A DNA stretch of 64,000 nt from Sphingobium sp. (GCA_009360885.1 SPEL01000004.1:124001-188000), one strand, 5' to 3'. Counted from the stretch's first letter, positions 9,421-18,203 are shown. Notes: generated from the letters alone by a model not told the origin. Numbers and translations: made by a program.

Positions 9421-10950
9421 ATGACCGCTGCTGCGCTAGATGCCGCCGCCTTTCTGCGCGCTGCGCGGGATATTATTCCTGCTGATCGTATTTTCACGGC
9501 AGAAGAAGATCGCTCTGCCTATGATGACCAGATGGCCTTCCCTTCTGATGCTCACAAGCCAGCAGGAGCTATTGCGCCGGTTTCGGTTGAGGAAGTGCAG
9601 GCTCTCGTTCGCCTTGCCAATCGAACTAAAACACCGCTCTGGCCGATCAGTCGTGGCAAAAATCTGGGCTATGGTGGCTCAGCGCCGGTGATGGCAGGCG
9701 CGGTCATCCTCGATATGTCGCGCATGAACAAGATTATCGAGATTGATAGCGACCGTGCTTATTGTCTCGTTGAACCGGGCGTCGGCTTTTATGATCTTTA
9801 TGATGCGCTGGCACAGAAAAATATGCCGCTGTGGATGTCCGTTCCCGGCAATGCATGGGGCAGCGTCGCGGGTAATGCATTGGAACGCGGCAAGGGGCCA
9901 CAGCCTTATGGCGACCATGGCGCCACTATTTGTGGGCTGGAGGTTGTGCTGCCGGATGGCTCCCTCATTCGTACTGGCACGGGCGCGATGGAGGGTTCGG
10001 CCACATGGAACCTCTCCAAGGATGTTTATGGCCCCGCATGGGACCAGATGTTCTGCCAGTCCAATTTCGGCATCGTCACGAAACTGGGCCTGTGGCTGAT
10101 GCCCGCGCCCGAAGCCACCATGACGCTGAATCTGCAATTGCCCCATGATAGTGATCTGGGGCGCGGCGTTGACATGCTGTATCCATTGCGGCTGCGCGGG
10201 CTGATCGATCATGATCCGGCATGGGTCAGCTATGTCGGCATCGCCTCTTATGTCGGGCCGCGTTCCAACTGGTATGAGGGCGAAGGGCTGCTGCCAGAGG
10301 AAAAAGGGCGCGCCATTCGCGATCAGCTCAAAATCGGCTGGTGGAATTGCCAGCTTAACTTTTATGGCCACGAAAAGGTGATTGCCGCCAAATGCGATGC
10401 GGTGATGGAGGCCATTGGGCAGCATTTTCCGGCAAAGCTGACACCCACGACATGGCGTAAGGGTGACGATTTTGCAGGCAGCAAGGCAGGCATTCCGGGT
10501 ACACTCGATATGGCGATGATTAACTGGTATGGCGGACGCGGCGGGCATATGGGCTTTTCCCCCATTCTCCCCGCCGATGGTAAGGCCGCGCAGGCACAGT
10601 TTGAACGCACCCGCAAACGCTATGCCGAGGCCGGGCTGGATTATTATGGGGCCTTTGCTGTGGGTGCGCGGTCCGTCATCAACATCAACGAGATATTATA
10701 TGATCGCGATGATGAGCGCATGGCCAATGCCGTACCAAGATTGATGGACCAGCTCATTAGCGATGCTGCGGCACAGGGATATAGCGAATATCGCACCCAC
10801 ATCAGCACCATGGACCGGGTCGCCAAAACACTGAATTATGGTAACGGAGCTATGGGCCGCCTGAACAGCCTGCTCAAGGACGCGCTGGACCCTAATGGCA
10901 TAATGGCACCGGGGAAAAGCGGTATCTGGCCCGCCCGCTACCGGTCATAA
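9421..10950 (+). CDS. VAO/4-cresol dehydrogenase-family FAD flavoprotein 1
   Basis: A 509-residue flavoprotein of the vanillyl-alcohol oxidase / p-cresol methylhydroxylase family, which oxidises para-alkyl phenols via a quinone methide. The FAD-binding domain (about residues 45-220) has PISRGKNLGYGGSAP and SVPGNAWGS. The C-terminal cap ends in PGKSGIWP. In the region where VAO carries its flavin-linked histidine (a MHH motif, from memory) this protein reads RSVININE, so that histidine is missing; a nearby tyrosine pair (LDYYGAF) might substitute. No cytochrome gene adjoins it, unlike its paralogue at 28821-30365. It may be an oxidase, or it may share that cytochrome. Candidate substrates are 4-alkylphenols, eugenol-type phenols or lignans such as pinoresinol. 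Confidence 0.86.
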   Translation: MTAAALDAAAFLRAARDIIPADRIFTAEEDRSAYDDQMAFPSDAHKPAGAIAPVSVEEVQALVRLANRTKTPLWPISRGKNLGYGGSAPVMAGAVILDMSRMNKIIEIDSDRAYCLVEPGVGFYDLYDALAQKNMPLWMSVPGNAWGSVAGNALERGKGPQPYGDHGATICGLEVVLPDGSLIRTGTGAMEGSATWNLSKDVYGPAWDQMFCQSNFGIVTKLGLWLMPAPEATMTLNLQLPHDSDLGRGVDMLYPLRLRGLIDHDPAWVSYVGIASYVGPRSNWYEGEGLLPEEKGRAIRDQLKIGWWNCQLNFYGHEKVIAAKCDAVMEAIGQHFPAKLTPTTWRKGDDFAGSKAGIPGTLDMAMINWYGGRGGHMGFSPILPADGKAAQAQFERTRKRYAEAGLDYYGAFAVGARSVININEILYDRDDERMANAVPRLMDQLISDAAAQGYSEYRTHISTMDRVAKTLNYGNGAMGRLNSLLKDALDPNGIMAPGKSGIWPARYRS

Positions 10951-10976
10951 AATGGCGGCGGAGGGCCAAGCACGGT

Positions 10977-11372
10977 TCAGGGGATAATCGCACATCCCAC
11001 GGCGGTGAATTTGCCATTATCGACATGATAATGAATATATTGGCGCATTTCCTGCACTTCGCCCTTTTGTATCGGGAAAAACTGCGTCAGGCCGCGGGCA
11101 GCAAGGGTTTCCGCGTCTAAATCCCGCGTGGCTTCCACCCGGATAATCCCTTCCAGCGCAACCAGTTCATCACTGGCGGCGAAGCGTTCTATGTGCAGGC
11201 TTTCCTCCACATAGCTATGCAGAAACCCATAAAAATCCTTAAATTCCTCGCGTGTTTTCAGTGCAATCCCGAAGAAAGTCAGCACCGCACCCGGCGCATA
11301 AAAATCATAAACCGTGTCATAATCCCGCGCATTAAACGCACTGGCATAACGCTCATAATCGGCCCTGTTCAT
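10977..11372 (-). CDS. SnoaL/NTF2-like protein 1
   Basis: A 131-residue alpha+beta cone protein of the NTF2/SnoaL superfamily. The N-terminal pattern YERYASAFNARDYDTVYDFY is typical of the fold. The start at 11372 is chosen because GGAGAG lies 6 bases upstream. It is clearly paralogous to NTF2-like protein 4 (15462-15875): both contain AFNARDY and end with a short hydrophobic strand. It is convergent with VAO 1 and divergent from the GMC 2 operon, sharing palindrome site 4. Family members include aldol-type cyclases, isomerases, dehydratases and non-enzymatic binding proteins; I cannot assign a reaction. Confidence 0.75.
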   Translation of the reverse strand: MNRADYERYASAFNARDYDTVYDFYAPGAVLTFFGIALKTREEFKDFYGFLHSYVEESLHIERFAASDELVALEGIIRVEATRDLDAETLAARGLTQFFPIQKGEVQEMRQYIHYHVDNGKFTAVGCAIIP

Positions 11373-11423
11373 CGCATTCTCTCCATTCATGTTTATTGCG
11401 CGTTAGGCGCTTGTCTTATTTGA

Positions 11424-11435
11424 TAACGAGCGTTA
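11424..11435. promoter_or_regulatory. Regulon palindrome site 4, TAACGAGCGTTA
   Basis: One-base variant of the palindrome in the 118-base divergent gap between NTF2-like protein 1 and the GMC 2 operon. Confidence 0.7.
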
Positions 11436-11490
11436 CGATCATGCCTAAATTAGCCCTCAAAGAAAAGGGCAAAGCATATGAGGATGAGAA

Positions 11491-13167
11491 ATGGCCGCAG
11501 CCAATGCCAGCGAAGCATTTGATTATATCGTCATCGGTGCGGGTTCCGCCGGATGTGCGGTGGCGGCGCGCCTTTCGGAAAACCCCGCGCATAAGGTGCT
11601 ACTGATTGAGGCAGGCGGCAAAGATAATCACCCCTTTCTCAAAATGCCGCTAGCGTTCCTGAAGGCCGTGATCGACCCACGTTTCAACTGGCCCTATATC
11701 ACCGAGCCGGAACCGCATCTGGGTGGGCGGCAGCTTCCCCTGCCGCGCGGCAAAGTGATGGGTGGCTGCTCCTCAATTAACGGTATGTTCGCGATGCGCG
11801 GCCATCCGGGCGATTATGATGAATGGGCGGCGATGGGCGCGACCGGCTGGTCCTATGCCGACGTCCTCCCCTATTTCCGCAAGTTGGAGACAAGCTGGCG
11901 CGGCGATGGACCCTATCATGGCAATAATGGCCCGATGGAGGTGAACCCGATCAAATCCCCCCTCCTTCATCATGAACGGCTGATGGCGGCCGCAAAACCA
12001 GCAGGATTCTCCACCAGCGAAGACCTTGGCGGGGCCGTGCCAGAAGGTTTCGCGCGCGGCGAAATGAAAATTGACAAGCGCGGGCGGCGCGTCAGTTCCT
12101 CCACCGCCTATCTGAAGGACGCCGCGCAGCGCCCTAACCTGACCATCCGTACCAACACACTCGTGCGGCGACTGGTGATAGAGGAGCGCCGCTGCACCGG
12201 CGTAGAGGTGGACACGCCCAATGGCCCGCAGACCATCCGCGCCCATCATGAGGTGGTCCTCTCCGGCGGCACTTATAACAGCCCGCATCTGCTGATGCTG
12301 TCCGGCATTGGCCCGGCAGAGCAATTGCGAGACCATGGCATTGACGTCATCCTCGATCGCCCCGGCGTAGGGCAAAATCTATCGGAACATGCCAATGTGT
12401 CGATGGAATGGGACGCGACCAAACCCGTTACCTTCATCAACCAACTACGCTGGGATAAAATCGCGTTCAACGCGCTGCGTTGGGCCACCATCGGCGGCGG
12501 GCCGCTGGCGTTACAGCTCAATAGCTGCAATGTCGTTATCCGCACACGGGATCATCTCGACCGGCCTGACATACAGTTCATGGCCAATCCCATAAGATTC
12601 GACGCAAAGCCATGGTTTCCTTTCCTGACTGAACGGCAAAGCCATGTGTTCTGGGCGGGCCTTGTGGCGCTGCACCCCAAGAGCCGGGGCTGGGTCAAGC
12701 TGCGCTCCGCCGACCCGCGCATCGTGCCGTCGGTCACCCTCAATCTGATGGCGGAGGAGGAAGATCTCGCCACCATGCGCGCAGGCATTCGCGCCGCCCG
12801 CAAGATTTACAACACTCCGCCGCAAAGTGACCTGATCGGCAAGGAACGCCTGCCCGGCAGTGCGGTGGAGGAGGATGCAGCGCTCGATGAATTCATCCGC
12901 GCCACCTGTTATGTCGCCATGCACCCCACAGGCACCTGCGCCATGGGCATGGGCGACCAGTCGGTGGTGGACCCGCAACTTCGCGTTATCGGCATAGAGG
13001 GGCTGCGCATTGCGGATTGTTCCGTCATGCCGACGGTGCCGGGGGGGAATACCGGCCTGCCCGCCGTGATGGTCGGCGAGAAATGCGCGGACATGATATT
13101 GGGCCGCACCCTACCAAAAGCGGACCTTCCCGCCCCGAAATCACCCGCCACATCAAAGGCCGCATGA
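11491..13167 (+). CDS. GMC-family FAD oxidoreductase 2
   Basis: A 558-residue GMC flavoprotein. The FAD motif is VIGAGSAGCAVAARLSE. The family signature follows ([20 protein letters not shown]). The active-site His is in MHPTGTCAMG and its partner Asn in GGNTGLPA. It closely resembles GMC 4 (49562-51169) through segments such as EPEPH and GCSSING, and is less like GMC 1 and 3. The stop overlaps the next start (ATGA), and it leads a five-gene run with an NTF2-like protein, SDR, DUF3237 protein and another NTF2-like protein. Expected role: oxidation of a primary alcohol, probably a gamma-hydroxymethyl side chain, to an aldehyde. Confidence 0.85.
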   Translation: MAAANASEAFDYIVIGAGSAGCAVAARLSENPAHKVLLIEAGGKDNHPFLKMPLAFLKAVIDPRFNWPYITEPEPHLGGRQLPLPRGKVMGGCSSINGMFAMRGHPGDYDEWAAMGATGWSYADVLPYFRKLETSWRGDGPYHGNNGPMEVNPIKSPLLHHERLMAAAKPAGFSTSEDLGGAVPEGFARGEMKIDKRGRRVSSSTAYLKDAAQRPNLTIRTNTLVRRLVIEERRCTGVEVDTPNGPQTIRAHHEVVLSGGTYNSPHLLMLSGIGPAEQLRDHGIDVILDRPGVGQNLSEHANVSMEWDATKPVTFINQLRWDKIAFNALRWATIGGGPLALQLNSCNVVIRTRDHLDRPDIQFMANPIRFDAKPWFPFLTERQSHVFWAGLVALHPKSRGWVKLRSADPRIVPSVTLNLMAEEEDLATMRAGIRAARKIYNTPPQSDLIGKERLPGSAVEEDAALDEFIRATCYVAMHPTGTCAMGMGDQSVVDPQLRVIGIEGLRIADCSVMPTVPGGNTGLPAVMVGEKCADMILGRTLPKADLPAPKSPATSKAA

Positions 13168-13568
13168 TGAGTAATCTTGACCCCCGCACGCCAGAAGAAA
13201 GGGCCAATCTGCGCCTCGTCCTCACCATGTTCGATCAGGTGCTGAATGCGATAGATGCTGATGCGGTCGATCGCTTTATCGCGCCGGATTATATTCAGCA
13301 TAACCAGTCCGTCGGGCCAGGGGTAGAGCCACTAAAGGACCTGCTTCGTTTCATCAAAAAGGAAACACCGCAGGCCGTCCATGATGTGAAACGCGCTTTT
13401 GTGGATGGCGATCATGTGATCGTCCATTATCATGTGCGGCGCTGGCCCGATGATCTGGGCTGGGCGGTGATTGATATATTCCGCGTCGAAAATGGGCTGA
13501 TTGCCGAACATTGGGATGTCCTCCAAAACATCGAAAAGGACAGCCCGAACCCCAATTCACCCTTCTGA
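13164..13568 (+). CDS. SnoaL-like protein 2
   Basis: About 134 residues, beginning at 13164 or 13167 where ATG codons overlap the GMC 2 stop. The central pattern YIQHNQSVGPGVEPLKDLL and the ending ENGLIAEHWDVLQ are hallmarks of the SnoaL-like polyketide cyclase group, in which conserved His and Asp residues bind substrate. It is a paralogue of NTF2-like protein 3 (14894-15406), which shares YIQHNPNVVSGVEALEEF. Tight coupling to GMC 2 suggests it acts on the GMC product. The reaction is unknown. Confidence 0.78.
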   Translation: MMSNLDPRTPEERANLRLVLTMFDQVLNAIDADAVDRFIAPDYIQHNQSVGPGVEPLKDLLRFIKKETPQAVHDVKRAFVDGDHVIVHYHVRRWPDDLGWAVIDIFRVENGLIAEHWDVLQNIEKDSPNPNSPF

Positions 13569-13590
13569 ATATTATAAGGAGAGAGGCCCC

Positions 13591-14340
13591 ATGCGGTTCA
13601 GGGATAAAGTGATATTGGTGTTAGGCGGCAATAGCGGCATTGGCCTCGCCAGCGCCCACGCCTTTGCCGAAGAAGGCGGCGTCGTGCGCATCACCGGGCG
13701 CGATCAGGCCACGATAAACGAGGCTGCCGCCAGCATAGAGGGAGCCAAAGGGTATCGCGCTGATATGTCTGACCTCTCTGCGATGGATGATCTGATCGAC
13801 ACCATCAGGGCAGAGGATGGCCGTATTGATGTGCTGTTCGTCAACGCCGGCGTCGGCGGCTTCGCGCCGATACGCGACCTGACACCAGAAGCATGGGATA
13901 CGATTCACAATGTGAACCTGCGCGGTGCGATTTTCGCCATTCAAAAGGCACTCCCCCTCATGGGCAAGGGCGGGTCGATCGTCGTCACAGGCTCCATCGG
14001 TGGTCATGGTGTACTGCCGGGCAATATCGCCTATGGGGCGGCCAAAGCGGGTCTGGCGATGGCCGTCAAGATCATCGCCGCCGAACTGGTGGGCGAAGGG
14101 ATACGCGTCAACATCGTCAGCCCCGGCCCCATTGATACACCGATTATCAACCGTAACCCCGGTATGACGGATGATGCCGTGGACGCCCTGCGGCAACAGA
14201 TGATCGCCGCCGTGCCGATGCACCGGATGGGGCAGGCAGAGGAGGTTGCAAAGGCCGTATTATTCCTCGCCTCTGATGACGCGAGCTTCATTACCGCCGC
14301 CAATTTGTTCGTGGATGGCGGCGCATTAGAACTTGGATAA
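13591..14340 (+). CDS. Short-chain dehydrogenase/reductase 1
   Basis: A classical SDR of 249 residues. The cofactor motif is GGNSGIG, the structural motif NAG is in FVNAGVGG, the catalytic Ser is in VTGSIGG and the Tyr/Lys pair in YGAAK. Arg after the first glycine motif (ITGRD) suggests NADP or NAD use but does not decide it. Start at 13591 follows AAGGAGAGAGGCCCC. It sits 22 bases after NTF2-like protein 2 and 16 bases before the DUF3237 gene, so it belongs to the GMC 2 operon. Likely role: oxidation or reduction of a hydroxyl/ketone on the dimer side chain. Confidence 0.86.
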   Translation: MRFRDKVILVLGGNSGIGLASAHAFAEEGGVVRITGRDQATINEAAASIEGAKGYRADMSDLSAMDDLIDTIRAEDGRIDVLFVNAGVGGFAPIRDLTPEAWDTIHNVNLRGAIFAIQKALPLMGKGGSIVVTGSIGGHGVLPGNIAYGAAKAGLAMAVKIIAAELVGEGIRVNIVSPGPIDTPIINRNPGMTDDAVDALRQQMIAAVPMHRMGQAEEVAKAVLFLASDDASFITAANLFVDGGALELG

Positions 14341-14356
14341 ATTCGGAGAGATTATA

Positions 14357-14872
14357 ATGGACGGCCCTTTCTCATCCCCTTTTTCAACATTCGATAATCC
14401 GCGCCTTGAATTTGTGATGGAGGTTCGCCTCAAATTCCCGCAGGTGCAAATGATCGCCAATACACCATGGGGCGGCAATCGTAGTGCCGTTTATGTGGAA
14501 AGCGGTACGTTCGAGGGGCCTCTGTTGCGTGGCAAGGCGGTTCCCGGCTCCGGCGGCGATTATGCCTATTTCCGCCCGGATGATGTCGCCTGTTTTGACG
14601 CCCGCTATATGCTGGAGGAAGAAGATGGCACGCTGATCCTCCTTAATAACAAAGGTTTCCTGTGGGGGCGTAAGCCGGACACGATGGAACGGCTGCGCGA
14701 TTGGGCTTTTAAAGGTGGTGAACCGGTGGAGCAGCAGGAATATTATCTGCGCGGTCAGCCTAGCTTTGAATGCCCGGTGGGCAAGCATGACTGGCTGACG
14801 AAACATGTGTTTATCGGTGTGGGCGAACGCCGTGCCGATGGTAATGTTCTGCGTTATTACGCGCTGACCTGA
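14357..14872 (+). CDS. DUF3237-family protein 1 (possible lignin-dimer decarboxylase)
   Basis: A 171-residue protein of the DUF3237 family, recognisable by MEVRLKF near the N-terminus, the central ARYMLEEEDGTLILLNNKG and the C-terminal HVFIGVGERR...VLRYYAL. Start at 14357 follows GGAGAG. From memory, the SYK-6 enzymes PhcF and PhcG, which decarboxylate an oxidised phenylcoumaran to a stilbene, belong to this family; that link should be checked by alignment. Its place directly after GMC and SDR oxidoreductases and in the same regulon as a lignostilbene dioxygenase fits that role. A second DUF3237 gene is at 52294-52791 beside another GMC gene. The family call is firm; the reaction is inferred. 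Confidence 0.78.
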   Translation: MDGPFSSPFSTFDNPRLEFVMEVRLKFPQVQMIANTPWGGNRSAVYVESGTFEGPLLRGKAVPGSGGDYAYFRPDDVACFDARYMLEEEDGTLILLNNKGFLWGRKPDTMERLRDWAFKGGEPVEQQEYYLRGQPSFECPVGKHDWLTKHVFIGVGERRADGNVLRYYALT

Positions 14873-14893
14873 ACAAAAAGGACCGCCACGACC

Positions 14894-15406
14894 ATGAGCA
14901 GCAACCGCACAGCCCTTGTCCCTGCGGCGGAGGTCCCCGCAGGGCAAACCCCGCCCATGGTCGCCGCCGATCAGATGGCCTTGCTGCGCAGCGATGACCC
15001 CATAATCGCGGCCAATAAACGGCTATGTTATGATATGTACCGCACGGTTTTGCAGGCCGGACGCGCCGATAAAGTCCGTGATTATATCGGCCCGCAATAT
15101 ATTCAGCACAACCCCAATGTCGTCAGCGGGGTTGAAGCGCTGGAAGAATTTATCCGCAATAGCAGGCCAGAGCGCCCCATTGCCCCGACAATTGAATTGC
15201 CCCTTATCTCCATCATTGCGGAGCGGGATATGGTGCAATTCACCTTTGTACGCAAAGAAGCGGATGAGACAGGCGCGGTCTATTATACCAGTTGGTTTGA
15301 CCTGTTCCGTATCGAAAATGGCAAGATCGTTGAGCATTGGGACCCGGCCCTCAAAAGCCCGGGCATGCTGAAGCTGGACCCCAATGAAAAGCGTCTGAGC
15401 AAATGA
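14894..15406 (+). CDS. SnoaL-like protein 3
   Basis: 170 residues. The SnoaL-like core starts near residue 40 (ANKRLCYDMYRTVLQAG) and includes YIQHNPNVVSGVEALEEF and the ending ENGKIVEHWDPAL. The first 35 residues are a Pro/Ala-rich extension that other NTF2-like proteins here lack. It is the last gene of the GMC 2 operon, 21 bases after the DUF3237 gene, with only a weak ribosome binding site. Paralogue of protein 2. Function unassigned. Confidence 0.76.
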   Translation: MSSNRTALVPAAEVPAGQTPPMVAADQMALLRSDDPIIAANKRLCYDMYRTVLQAGRADKVRDYIGPQYIQHNPNVVSGVEALEEFIRNSRPERPIAPTIELPLISIIAERDMVQFTFVRKEADETGAVYYTSWFDLFRIENGKIVEHWDPALKSPGMLKLDPNEKRLSK

Positions 15407-15414
15407 GAGAATAT

Positions 15415-15444
15415 CCGGGCCTCCTTTTTTACGGGGTGGCCCGG
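15415..15444. terminator. Hairpin between convergent genes
   Basis: Arms CCGGGCC (15415-15421) and GGCCCGG (15438-15444), lengthened by GGAGG-type pairing. The T-run is inside the loop rather than after the stem, so it is only a possible terminator for the two convergent operons. Confidence 0.45.
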
Positions 15445-15461
15445 AACTGCGGCCCGTATTT

Positions 15462-15875
15462 TCAGGGGGCAGGCACCCAGACCGCACCCTTTATATGACG
15501 GATAAGACCTGCATCATTCATGACGTAGAGAATCAAAAATTCCAGATCGACGCAATCACCCTTCCCCACCGGGGTCATTCCGGCAAAGCCCTTCTCCGCC
15601 AATATTTCGGGCGTTAAATCCTTCATCCCTTCAAAGCGGATCGTGACATTGGCCACAAATCCTTCCGTGCCGGGATAAAAGCCCCGAAAAATCACGGTTT
15701 CTTTGAAATAATCGTGGAAAAACGCATAAAAAGCACGGAACTCGGATTTGCCCTGTATCTTGAAACCCGCATTTTCCAATATGAAATCATCGGTAAAATA
15801 AGTTTCCAACGTGGCATAATCCCGCGCATTAAACGCGTCGATATAGTGATGATATTCCGCCTCACTCAGCGCCAT
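15462..15875 (-). CDS. SnoaL/NTF2-like protein 4
   Basis: A 137-residue NTF2-like protein paralogous to protein 1. Both have AFNARDY near the N-terminus, an aromatic-rich FRAFYAFFHDY helix, and an EILAEKG/ETLAARG segment. Start at 15875 follows GGAGAGAGGGTTGAAT. It lies 67 bases downstream of aldehyde dehydrogenase 1 on the same strand, but a strong terminator hairpin occupies that gap, so its expression may depend on read-through. Function unassigned. Confidence 0.75.
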   Translation of the reverse strand: MALSEAEYHHYIDAFNARDYATLETYFTDDFILENAGFKIQGKSEFRAFYAFFHDYFKETVIFRGFYPGTEGFVANVTIRFEGMKDLTPEILAEKGFAGMTPVGKGDCVDLEFLILYVMNDAGLIRHIKGAVWVPAP

Positions 15876-15905
15876 ATTCAACCCTCTCTCCATGCTGTTA
15901 TTATG

Positions 15906-15935
15906 AAAAAGGGCGGAAGTTTCCTCCCGCCCTTT
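15906..15935 (-). terminator. Terminator between aldehyde dehydrogenase 1 and NTF2-like protein 4
   Basis: Arms CCGCCCTTT and AAAGGGCGG (15927-15935 and 15908-15916) followed on the minus strand by a T-run (15906-15910). It falls between two same-strand genes. Confidence 0.75.
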
Positions 15936-15942
15936 CCTATTT

Positions 15943-17412
15943 TCAAAACTGTGAAGGCATTCCATCCAGCAATATCGTCTTGGTTTCCAGGAAGGAGGAA
16001 AGCCCTTCCACCCCGCCTTCGCGGCCAACGCCGGATTGCTTAAACCCGCCGAACGGCAAGCCAAATTCCAGCCTCATACCATTTTGGCCGAAGCCGCCGG
16101 TTTTCATGCCCCGCGCCAGACGATAGGCCGCATCAACATCATTCGTCAGCACTGAGCCATTAAGGCCATAGGCACTTTCATTGGCGATACGCAGTGCATC
16201 TTCGTCATCTTCTGCCGGGATGAGGCAAAGGACCGGGCCGAATATTTCTTCCTGCGCGATGCGGCTATTGTTATCGACATTGGCGAACAGGGTTGGCTCA
16301 ATGAAATACCCTTTATCAAGGCCCGCAGGGCGATTGCCGCCCGTAATCAGATCAGCACTCTGACGGCCAAGAGCGATATATTCCTCCACTCGATCCAATT
16401 GCCGTTTCATCGCCACCGGGCCAAGCTGCGTCGTCATATCCTCGCTATGGCCGATTTTAATGCCCTGCATCACCTTGGCGATAGCATCGGCCAGTTCATC
16501 ATGCCGTTTTTTGGAAACGATAGCGCGGCTCAGCATGGCGCAGACCTGTCCGCTCATGATCGTGATGGTGTTACCAAGGATAGCAGCGGCCACCTCAATC
16601 GGGAAATCATCGCGCACAATCGCGGCAGACTTACCGCCCAGTTCCAGCGTGCAGCGCGCCACACGGCCCGCGCAAACCTCACCAATGCGCTTACCCGCCC
16701 CAGTAGAGCCGGTGAAGCTGACCTTATCCACACCCGGATTCTGTACCAGATGGTCTGACGCATCACGCCCACCACAGGCCAGATTCACGACCCCAGCCGG
16801 GATACCAGCCGCCTCCGCTGCTTCGGCCATGATATAGGCCTCCAGCGGAGTTTCCGGCGATGGCTTCATAATGACGGTGCAACCCGCAACCAGTGCATAG
16901 GCAACCTTGCTGGATAAGATGCCATAAGGCGCATTCCATGGCGCGATGGCGACGGCAACGCCAACGGGTTCCTGCACCACCAATGCCGTATCAACCTGCG
17001 TGCTGGGGCGCCGTTCCACAAAATTATAGCTATCCGCCAGACCCGCAATAAATTCGACGGTGCCAGTTGCACCGCCCGTCATAATCGGTGCGAAACTGGC
17101 GAGACCACCCACTTGCGCTGTCCACGCGCGGGCGAGTTCCGGCTCACGCTTTTTCAGCTCTTCGGCCATTTTGCGCACATAAACGCCGCGTTCCTGCGGC
17201 CCCATGCGGCCCCATGGCCCATTATCGAGGGCATGGCGGGCAGCAGCCACCGCACGGTCCATATCCGCCTCATTCGCTTCCGCCACACGGCCAACGACTT
17301 CTTCGCTATTGGGTGAAACCAGTTCTATCATCCGGCCACTGCTGGCCTCTACCCATTCACCGCCGATGTACAAGCGATCAGGATGCGCGACCGTGATATT
17401 TTCGGGAACCAT
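15943..17412 (-). CDS. NAD(P)-dependent aldehyde dehydrogenase 1
   Basis: A 489-residue member of the ALDH superfamily. Visible motifs are PWNAPYG and KPSPETP (cofactor pocket), FTGSTGAGKRI (glycine motif), LELGGKS (catalytic Glu), GQVCAML (catalytic Cys) and EEIFGPVL. The start at 17412 has GGAGAGGA 7 bases upstream, and regulon palindrome site 5 is 38 bases upstream. Expected role: oxidation of an aromatic or side-chain aldehyde made by the GMC or VAO enzymes to a carboxylic acid. It resembles betaine/phenylacetaldehyde-type dehydrogenases, but the substrate cannot be read from sequence. Confidence 0.88.
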   Translation of the reverse strand: MVPENITVAHPDRLYIGGEWVEASSGRMIELVSPNSEEVVGRVAEANEADMDRAVAAARHALDNGPWGRMGPQERGVYVRKMAEELKKREPELARAWTAQVGGLASFAPIMTGGATGTVEFIAGLADSYNFVERRPSTQVDTALVVQEPVGVAVAIAPWNAPYGILSSKVAYALVAGCTVIMKPSPETPLEAYIMAEAAEAAGIPAGVVNLACGGRDASDHLVQNPGVDKVSFTGSTGAGKRIGEVCAGRVARCTLELGGKSAAIVRDDFPIEVAAAILGNTITIMSGQVCAMLSRAIVSKKRHDELADAIAKVMQGIKIGHSEDMTTQLGPVAMKRQLDRVEEYIALGRQSADLITGGNRPAGLDKGYFIEPTLFANVDNNSRIAQEEIFGPVLCLIPAEDDEDALRIANESAYGLNGSVLTNDVDAAYRLARGMKTGGFGQNGMRLEFGLPFGGFKQSGVGREGGVEGLSSFLETKTILLDGMPSQF

Positions 17413-17449
17413 GTTGTAATCCTCTCCATATTCTCGACAAACAGCATGT

Positions 17450-17461
17450 TAACGAGCGTTA
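17450..17461. promoter_or_regulatory. Regulon palindrome site 5, TAACGAGCGTTA
   Basis: Same one-base variant as site 4. It lies 38 bases upstream of aldehyde dehydrogenase 1 in the divergent gap shared with the NTF2-like protein 5 operon. Confidence 0.72.
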
Positions 17462-17523
17462 TTGTTGTGTGCAACGCCCATAATGATAATCATCCCTGCT
17501 TTACGACCCCCCTCAAATATTGT

Positions 17524-17535
17524 TAACACCCGTTA
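17524..17535. promoter_or_regulatory. Regulon palindrome site 6, TAACACCCGTTA
   Basis: The most degenerate copy: TAAC and GTTA ends are kept but the centre differs. It lies 50 bases upstream of NTF2-like protein 5 and 63 bases from site 5, so each divergent promoter in this gap has its own copy. Confidence 0.6.
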
Positions 17536-17585
17536 TTATAAGGTCGGGCGAACATAAACCATCCGGCCAGTGCCGGAGAGAGAAT

Positions 17586-18203
17586 ATGAACGAGGATATT
17601 GCGGCCCTAAAGGCCGAAATGGCCACGCTGCGCGCAGAGGTCCAGATAGGCAAGTCTTACCGGGAAATCTGCAATCTTCAGGCCAGCTATGGCTATTATG
17701 TCGATAAGGGCCTGTGGGATGCTGCGGCTGATCTGTTTGCCCCCGATGGCACATTGGAAATTGCCGGACGCGGCGTTTATGTGGGGCAGGAACGGGTGCG
17801 CAGCTATCTCCATGCCCTCCCTGCTTATGGCCATGGCATTTTGTTCAACCATATGCAGTTGCAACCGGTCATTCATGTTGATCCATCAGGTGAAACCGCA
17901 CAAGCGCGCTGGCGGACCTTCATCCATATCGCCTTCCTCGACAAGCTCTCTCGCTGGGGAGAAGCCGTCTATGAAAATGCCTATCGCCGCATCGACGGGC
18001 AATGGCGCATAGCCAAGCTTCAGGGCTTTATCACTTATTATTGCGAATATGCTGAGGGGCTGGACAAAGGCGGGGTTCCACTGTTGCGATCCATTGATGG
18101 GTTACAGCCCGATCTGCCACCCACGCATGATTATGAAGCCTTTCCCGAAACCTTCATCCCTCCCTTTCATTATGTTCACCCGGTGACGGGACAGCAGATA
18201 TGA
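17586..18203 (+). CDS. SnoaL/NTF2-like protein 5
   Basis: A 205-residue protein with an N-terminal coiled-coil-like helix (DIAALKAEMATLRAEV) and a SnoaL_4-type domain starting at NLQASYGYYVDKGLWDAAADLF. That second motif is typical of proteins near ring-hydroxylating and lignin-dimer enzymes. Start at 17586 follows GGAGAGAAT. The stop overlaps the start of the second AAHS transporter (ATGA), a sign of tight co-expression. It is the longest NTF2-like protein here, with a C-terminal extension (about 60 residues) rich in Pro and His. Reaction unknown. Confidence 0.77.
   Translation: MNEDIAALKAEMATLRAEVQIGKSYREICNLQASYGYYVDKGLWDAAADLFAPDGTLEIAGRGVYVGQERVRSYLHALPAYGHGILFNHMQLQPVIHVDPSGETAQARWRTFIHIAFLDKLSRWGEAVYENAYRRIDGQWRIAKLQGFITYYCEYAEGLDKGGVPLLRSIDGLQPDLPPTHDYEAFPETFIPPFHYVHPVTGQQI

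Noticed and set aside
13017-13163. Longer N-terminus for SnoaL-like protein 2
   Set aside because: The upstream frame lies inside GMC 2 and encodes an Arg-rich segment unlike the family; the ATG overlapping the GMC 2 stop is the natural start.
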